A program made the position numbers and the translations under genes. A DNA stretch of 64,000 bases from Dietzia sp. NCCP-2495 (GTDB taxonomy: Bacteria; Actinomycetota; Actinomycetes; Mycobacteriales; Mycobacteriaceae): positions 310,001 through 374,000 of the forward strand of contig NZ_BRVN01000001.1 of NCBI RefSeq assembly GCF_026011735.1, written 5' to 3'. This document shows positions 59,459 to 64,000 of this stretch, in pieces (within the stretch, counting starts at the first letter, position 1; each line of letters starts with the position of its first letter). The notes beneath the pieces were generated by a model. That model was not told the origin of the DNA, ran no database searches, and saw nothing but the letters and a program-made list of their open reading frames with translations.

Positions 59459-60487
59459 ATGAGATCGATCACCGTGCTCCTGGCGCTGGCTCTGGCTGTG
59501 TCCGGATGTGCGCGGTTCGATGACAGGTTGGACGACCCGTTCACGCCCGCGCCGGGACCGGGCATGGCCGGCGCTCCCCCGTCCGCCCCACCCTCGTCGC
59601 CCGCTCCCCCGCCCACCTCTTCTTCTGGAGCCCCCGAACCCGAGGAGGAGACGGGTCCGTGTGTCGATCCCGACCCGGCGGTCATCGCTACCTGCCTCGA
59701 ACCGGCGGTCTCGGTGGCGGGCCTCGGCGACAAGGCACTTCTCGCGGAGTCCTCCGGTGGCATCAAACTCGTCTCCCCGGATGCACCTCCGGAGGATTTC
59801 GGCCGGATCGATCCCCGCGGTGGCCGGGTCGTCTCCGTCGCCCCGTCCCCTGATTTCGCCGAGGACCGTCTCGTCTACGCCCTCGTCGTGGGTGACGGGC
59901 CGACACGCGTCGAGCGGCTCGCGCGTGGTGACTCACCGCGAACCGTCGCCGAGCTCCCGCCGGCCGAATCCGGTGGTCTCGCCTTTGTCGACGAGGTCCT
60001 CACCGTCGGCGCGGGCGAGCGTCTGGTCCGCTTCCCCGGGTTCAACGGAATCGGCCGGGCGGCCGATCCCGAGGTCGTCGCCGAGGGACTCGGCCGCATC
60101 CGCGGGCTGTGCACTCATGACGACGACGTCTTCCTGTCGACGGTGTCCGACCGCGGCGCGTCACTGCGCACTCCTGATCGCGTCGTCTGGACCTGGCCCG
60201 ACCAGCAGGCGGCCGGTGGCTGCGCCGCCGGACCGGACAGTCTGGCGATCGCCCTCCCCGATGCCGAGCGGGTCGACACCGTCCAGACCGCGGACGGCGC
60301 CGCACTCGGGCAGCCGGACCAACTCGCTCAGGGCGAATACGGTCGCCTCACCGGTCTCACCATGATCGCCGACGGGCTCCTGCTCGCCGGCACCACCAAC
60401 AAGGACGGTGGCGCACCTGTGGCCACTGACGACCGTGCCGTCATCCTGCCCGAGTCGGCGGGTGGCGGCGGCGACGCACGGACCTGA
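59459..60487 (+). CDS. lppZ: LppZ-like lipoprotein with sugar-dehydrogenase-like propeller
   Basis: The 342-aa protein has a short signal peptide with lipobox VSGC, a Pro/Ser-rich spacer to about residue 60, then a beta-propeller-like domain. That domain resembles PQQ-dependent glucose/sorbosone dehydrogenases (FGRIDPRGGRVVSVAPSPDF, then LGRIRGLCTHDD). Catalytic activity is not shown for this branch. It is the positional homologue of Rv3006. The -10-like TACGCT at 59446-59451 and the absence of a ribosome site point to a leaderless transcript. It diverges from doxX across 65 bases. Confidence 0.8.
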   Translation: MRSITVLLALALAVSGCARFDDRLDDPFTPAPGPGMAGAPPSAPPSSPAPPPTSSSGAPEPEEETGPCVDPDPAVIATCLEPAVSVAGLGDKALLAESSGGIKLVSPDAPPEDFGRIDPRGGRVVSVAPSPDFAEDRLVYALVVGDGPTRVERLARGDSPRTVAELPPAESGGLAFVDEVLTVGAGERLVRFPGFNGIGRAADPEVVAEGLGRIRGLCTHDDDVFLSTVSDRGASLRTPDRVVWTWPDQQAAGGCAAGPDSLAIALPDAERVDTVQTADGAALGQPDQLAQGEYGRLTGLTMIADGLLLAGTTNKDGGAPVATDDRAVILPESAGGGGDART

Positions 60488-60561
60488 GGTGTCCCGCGGG
60501 CCGGTCGCGTGGGAAGGACTCGCAGGCCGGTCGCACGGTCCGACGATCTGGTCGAGGCGCC

Positions 60562-62043
60562 CTAACTGCAGGCGGCGATCACCAGTTCCTTGACGCGTGC
60601 CGGATCGGCCTGGCCTCGGGTGGCCTTCATGACCGCACCGACGATCGCGCCGGCGGCCTGGACCTTGCCCGAACGGATCTTGTCGGCGATGTCGGGCTGC
60701 GCGGCGAGCGCCTCGTCCACCGCGGTCTGGAGCGCCGAATCATCACGGACCACCTCGAGGCCCTTGTCCACGACGATCTGGTCCGGCTCACCCTCACCGT
60801 CGAGCACCGCGTCGACCACCTGGCGGCCCAGCTTGTTGGTGAGCTTGCCCTCGGAGACCAGCTCGATCACGCGGCTGACCTGGGCAGGGGTGATCGCGAG
60901 CGCGGACAGGTCCACGCCGCGTTTGTTGGCCTGCTGGGACAGGTACGACACCCACCAGGACCGCGCCTCGGCCGGCGCCGCGCCCGCGTCCACGGTGGCC
61001 AGGATCAGATCCAGCGCACCTGCGTTGACGAGATCGCGCATCTCCTCATCCGAGACGCCCCACTCGGCCTGGACCCGCGCACGACGAACCCACGGCAGCT
61101 CGGGCAGCGTCGCCCGGATCTGCTCGACGAGCTCCTCGGACGGTTCGACGGGAGCCAGGTCCGGCTCGGGGAAGTAGCGGTAGTCCTCTGCGGACTCCTT
61201 TGGCCGGCCGGCGGTCGTGGTGCCGTCGCCCTCCTGGAAGTGGCGGGTCTCCAGCACCACCTCGCCGCCCTCGGTGAGGACGTCGGCCTGGCGGCACATC
61301 TCGTAGCGGACCGCCACCTCGACACTGCGCAGTGAGTTGACGTTCTTCGTCTCGGTGCGCGTACCGAACTCGGTGCTGCCCTTGGGCATGAGCGAGACGT
61401 TGGCGTCGCAGCGCATCGACCCCTGGTCCATACGGACGTCGGACACGTCCAGGCTCTTGAGCAGATCCCGTAGGGCGGAGACGTAGGCGCGCGCGATCTC
61501 CGGCGCACGCTCCCCCGCCCCGACGATCGGCTTGGACACGATCTCGATCAACGGGACGCCGGCACGGTTGAAGTCCAGGAGCGAGTGCGTGGCACCGTGG
61601 ATGCGGCCAGACGCCGACCCCACGTGGGTGGATTTACCGGTGTCCTCTTCCATGTGCGCGCGCTCGATGTCCACGCGCCAGGTGGTGCCGTCCTCCAGCT
61701 CGACGTCCAGGAACCCGTCGTGTGCGATCGGCTCGTCATACTGCGAGATCTGGTAGTTCTTCGGCTGGTCCGGGTAGTAGTAGTTCTTCCGCGCGAACCG
61801 GCTCGACGGCGCGATCGAGCAGTTCAGGGCCAGGCCGATCTTCATGGCCCACTCCACCGCCTGACGGTTAACCACCGGCAACGCGCCCGGCAGGCCGATG
61901 CACACCGGACACACCTGGGTGTTGGGCTCGGCACCGAACGTGGTGGGGCAGCCACAGAACATCTTGGTGGCGGTGTGCAGCTCGACGTGCACCTCCATGC
62001 CCATGACGGGATCGAAACGTGACACGACCTCGGAGAACTCCAT
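60562..62043 (-). CDS. gatB: Aspartyl/glutamyl-tRNA amidotransferase subunit B
   Basis: GatB is the tRNA-binding kinase subunit of GatCAB, which converts Glu-tRNA-Gln (and Asp-tRNA-Asn) to the amide. The 493-aa protein has [20 protein letters not shown] and the second zinc pair [25 protein letters not shown] and the C-terminal YqeY-like tail domain. The ATG at 62043 is preferred over a TTG three codons upstream. It lies 10 bases after pfkA. GatA and GatC are outside the window. Confidence 0.97.
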   Translation of the reverse strand: MEFSEVVSRFDPVMGMEVHVELHTATKMFCGCPTTFGAEPNTQVCPVCIGLPGALPVVNRQAVEWAMKIGLALNCSIAPSSRFARKNYYYPDQPKNYQISQYDEPIAHDGFLDVELEDGTTWRVDIERAHMEEDTGKSTHVGSASGRIHGATHSLLDFNRAGVPLIEIVSKPIVGAGERAPEIARAYVSALRDLLKSLDVSDVRMDQGSMRCDANVSLMPKGSTEFGTRTETKNVNSLRSVEVAVRYEMCRQADVLTEGGEVVLETRHFQEGDGTTTAGRPKESAEDYRYFPEPDLAPVEPSEELVEQIRATLPELPWVRRARVQAEWGVSDEEMRDLVNAGALDLILATVDAGAAPAEARSWWVSYLSQQANKRGVDLSALAITPAQVSRVIELVSEGKLTNKLGRQVVDAVLDGEGEPDQIVVDKGLEVVRDDSALQTAVDEALAAQPDIADKIRSGKVQAAGAIVGAVMKATRGQADPARVKELVIAACS

Positions 62044-62053
62044 GCCGAACAAT

Positions 62054-63088
62054 CTAGCCGAAGAGGCAGGCGGCCTCGCGATAGCGGTCGGTGGGAACGG
62101 TCTTGAGCACCGACACCGCGTCCTCTACCGGCACCATCTCGATCGACTCACCGCGCAGCGCGACGATCTGACCGAAATCGCCCCGGTGGACTGCGTGCGC
62201 CGCGTGCACGCCGAAGCGGGTCGCCAGCACCCGGTCGTACGCGGTGGGGGTGCCGCCCCGTTGGATGTGCCCCAGCACTGTCGTCCGCACGTCCCGGTCC
62301 ATCCGCTCGGCAATCGCGGTGGCCATCTGATCCGCCACCCCCGTGAAGACCTCGTGGCCGAACTGGTCCGTCCCGCCCTGCCGCAGCGTCATCCCCGTCC
62401 CCGCCGCGGGGGTGGCGCCCTCGGCGACCACGCAGATCCCGTACGCCTCCCCCATCTGGAAGCGACGCTTCATGACCTTGCAGACGTAGTCGATGTCGAA
62501 CGGCTGCTCCGGGATCACGATCATGTGCGCACCCGACGCGAGTCCTGCGTGCAGTGCGATCCATCCGGCGTGCCTGCCCATGACCTCCACCAGCATCACG
62601 CGTTCGTGCGACTCTGCGGTGGTGTGCAGACGGTCGATCGCGTCGGCGGCGATGGAGACCGCGGTGTCGAAACCGAAGGTGAAATCGGTCCCGTTCACGT
62701 CGTTGTCGATGGTCTTGGGCACCCCCACGACAGGAATACCGTTCTCGGTCAGCCACCGGGCGGCCTTGAGCGTCCCGTCGCCGCCGATCGCCACGAGCGC
62801 GTCCAGCGAATGCCGCTCCAGCGTCGCGCGGATCTGCGGCAGGCTCGCCCGCAAGATCTCCGGGTTGAGTCGGCCCGTACCGAGGATCGTGCCACCGCGT
62901 AACAGGATGCGGTCGATCTCCTCGTCGTCGTACAACGGCACCGCACGGTCGTCCACCAACCCGGACCACCCGTCCTGGAAACCCAGGACCGGCGAGTCGT
63001 ACTCGGCCCGGGCCGTACGGACCAGCGCACGGATGACCGCGTTGAGGCCGGGGCAGTCGCCACCGGCGGTGAGAACGCCAATGCGCAC
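62054..63088 (-). CDS. pfkA: 6-phosphofructokinase
   Basis: This enzyme phosphorylates fructose 6-phosphate in glycolysis. The 344-aa protein has [42 protein letters not shown] and [14 protein letters not shown]. The Gly in GGDGT is the residue of ATP-dependent enzymes, whereas the Lys in PKTIDND is that of pyrophosphate enzymes. This combination is common in actinobacterial ATP-PFKs. It is cotranscribed with gatB (10-base gap), as in M. tuberculosis. Confidence 0.95.
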   Translation of the reverse strand: MRIGVLTAGGDCPGLNAVIRALVRTARAEYDSPVLGFQDGWSGLVDDRAVPLYDDEEIDRILLRGGTILGTGRLNPEILRASLPQIRATLERHSLDALVAIGGDGTLKAARWLTENGIPVVGVPKTIDNDVNGTDFTFGFDTAVSIAADAIDRLHTTAESHERVMLVEVMGRHAGWIALHAGLASGAHMIVIPEQPFDIDYVCKVMKRRFQMGEAYGICVVAEGATPAAGTGMTLRQGGTDQFGHEVFTGVADQMATAIAERMDRDVRTTVLGHIQRGGTPTAYDRVLATRFGVHAAHAVHRGDFGQIVALRGESIEMVPVEDAVSVLKTVPTDRYREAACLFG

Positions 63089-63138
63089 GTTGCAGCTCCT
63101 CTCGGTCTCCCCCAGGGCAGTCTAGGGCGACCCCGGGG

Positions 63139-64000
63139 TCAGCGTGCCGGGCTCACCGAGTGTTCACCGGTACGGAAGAACATCGTGGCCAGACCGCCGA
63201 GCAACACCACCACGGCCGGAAGGAACATCGCGTCGGCGACGGCCTGGCCCACGTCCCCGTGGGCGACCAGCCGTGCCTGCATCAACGCCCCGATCGCGGC
63301 GGAGCCGAACACCGCGCCGACCTGACGGGTCGTGTTGTAGACACCCGAGCCCGCGCCCGCCGACGCCAGGTCCAGCTGCCGCATCGCAGTGGAAGACGTG
63401 GGTGCCCACACGCAGCCGTTCGCCACGCCCGTCAGGATGATCGGCCCCGTCAGGACGAGCAGCGAGGTCTCCGAGTCCATTACCAGGGCGAGCCAGAAGA
63501 GCGCCACGGCGTACGAGAAGTATCCGATGCTGGTGAAGATCCGGGGATCGAGGCGATCGGCGAGCCGGCCGACCACCGGCGCCAGCACCCCGGCGACCAG
63601 GGCCATCGGGAGCAGCATCAGGCCCGCGGCGGTGGGGCTGAGCCCCTTGACGCCCTGGAGATAGAACATCAGCGGGACCATCGTGCCGGCGGTGACGAAC
63701 CCCACCGTCGACACACTGAAGTTGCCGATAGAGAAGTTGCGGTCCCGGAACAGTCGCAGCGGGACCAGGGGCTCGGTCCGGACCCGGGACTGCCACCACA
63801 GGAACGCGACGAGCGAGAGGGCGCCGGCCATGATCAGCGCGATCGTGGTCCCGCCCCACCCGTGCGACTCGCCCTGTTGGATGCCGTACACGAGGCCGAA
63901 CATTCCCACGGCGGACAGCAGGATCCCCGGCACGTCGTATGAGTGGCCACGCGTGTCCATCTGCGGCACCCACAGCCAGACCAGCACCACCGCGAGGATC
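63139..64000 (-). CDS. MFS transporter, C-terminal part (gene continues past the window)
   Basis: The 3' part of a DHA2-type MFS transporter: about 287 residues with some eight hydrophobic helices. The segments SPTAAGLMLLPMALVAGVLAPVVGRLADR and GSGVYNTTRQVGAVFGSAAIG are typical of EmrB/QacA exporters. The frame is open to the right edge, so the N-terminus is missing. It lies 50 bases upstream of pfkA on the same strand, where M. tuberculosis has gatA, so an exporter gene is inserted or the operon has been rearranged. Confidence 0.88.
   Translation of the reverse strand, partial: ILAVVLVWLWVPQMDTRGHSYDVPGILLSAVGMFGLVYGIQQGESHGWGGTTIALIMAGALSLVAFLWWQSRVRTEPLVPLRLFRDRNFSIGNFSVSTVGFVTAGTMVPLMFYLQGVKGLSPTAAGLMLLPMALVAGVLAPVVGRLADRLDPRIFTSIGYFSYAVALFWLALVMDSETSLLVLTGPIILTGVANGCVWAPTSSTAMRQLDLASAGAGSGVYNTTRQVGAVFGSAAIGALMQARLVAHGDVGQAVADAMFLPAVVVLLGGLATMFFRTGEHSVSPAR

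Overview
This window is about 70% GC and reads as chromosome of a mycolic-acid actinobacterium (order Mycobacteriales). The gene order follows the Mycobacterium tuberculosis stretch from ffh to pfkA (about Rv2916c to Rv3010c) very closely. Landmarks are ffh, glnD-glnB-amtB, ftsY-smc, mutM-rnc-sepIVA, coaD-rsmD, recG, ung, thiL, ddl-gpsA, fbiD-ppk-mutT1, hupB, leuDC with a divergent IclR gene, gltX, leuB-serA, ilvC-ilvN-ilvB, a cfp6-like gene, ilvD, DoxX, lppZ, gatB and pfkA. Several pieces of the M. tuberculosis version (pyc, rpmB2, the lipid/polyketide island) are absent. The genus cannot be fixed from the sequence alone; Dietzia or a close relative is a reasonable guess. No rRNA, CRISPR array, prophage or insertion sequence is visible.

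Layout. 1-6.3 kb: start of rpsP, ffh, and the nitrogen operon amtB-glnB-glnD, with GlnR-type boxes upstream of amtB. 6.3-16.6 kb: a dense minus-strand block for protein targeting, chromosome organisation, DNA repair, RNA processing and septation (ftsY, smc, acyP, an OsmC gene, mutM, rnc, DUF177, sepIVA, coaD, rsmD), many genes overlapping by 4 bp. 16.6-26.9 kb: recG, a DAK2/DegV protein, an enoyl-CoA hydratase, ung, a gamma-carbonic-anhydrase-like protein, thiL, a DUF3515 protein, ddl and gpsA, with two short tandem-repeat arrays between genes. 26.9-31.3 kb: cofC/fbiD (coenzyme F420), ppk and mutT1 as a coupled plus-strand operon, convergent with an HU gene. 31.3-34.2 kb: leuCD and a divergent IclR regulator sharing one control region. 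34.2-38 kb: a binding-protein-like lipoprotein, two tRNA-Glu genes, a tRNA-Gln gene and a TetR-MFS efflux pair. 38-44.2 kb: gltX, an isochorismate synthase, a fumarylacetoacetase-family hydrolase, and a DnaQ-like exonuclease coupled to a cNMP/CBS/DUF294 protein. 44.3-58.6 kb: serine and branched-chain amino-acid synthesis (leuB, serA, ilvC, ilvN, ilvB, ilvD) interspersed with an FAD oxidoreductase, lipoproteins, a PH-domain protein and a YhgE/Pip membrane protein. 58.6-64 kb: DoxX, an LppZ-like lipoprotein, gatB, pfkA and a truncated MFS gene at the window edge.

How it works together. The leu, ilv and serA genes form a dispersed amino-acid regulon. The best regulatory signal is upstream of ilvB: a strong promoter, a leaderless 15-codon leader peptide ending LVLGRRVGA, competing RNA hairpins and a T-tract terminator, which is transcription attenuation. 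leuCD and the IclR gene have overlapping back-to-back promoters over a palindrome. amtB carries two AC-n9-AC GlnR sites. Nothing in the window looks like a wholly new system. The items most worth a second look are the regulatory leaders, the HU protein without the lysine-rich tail of mycobacterial HupB, the exonuclease/DUF294 pair and the uncharacterised lipoprotein near 50 kb.
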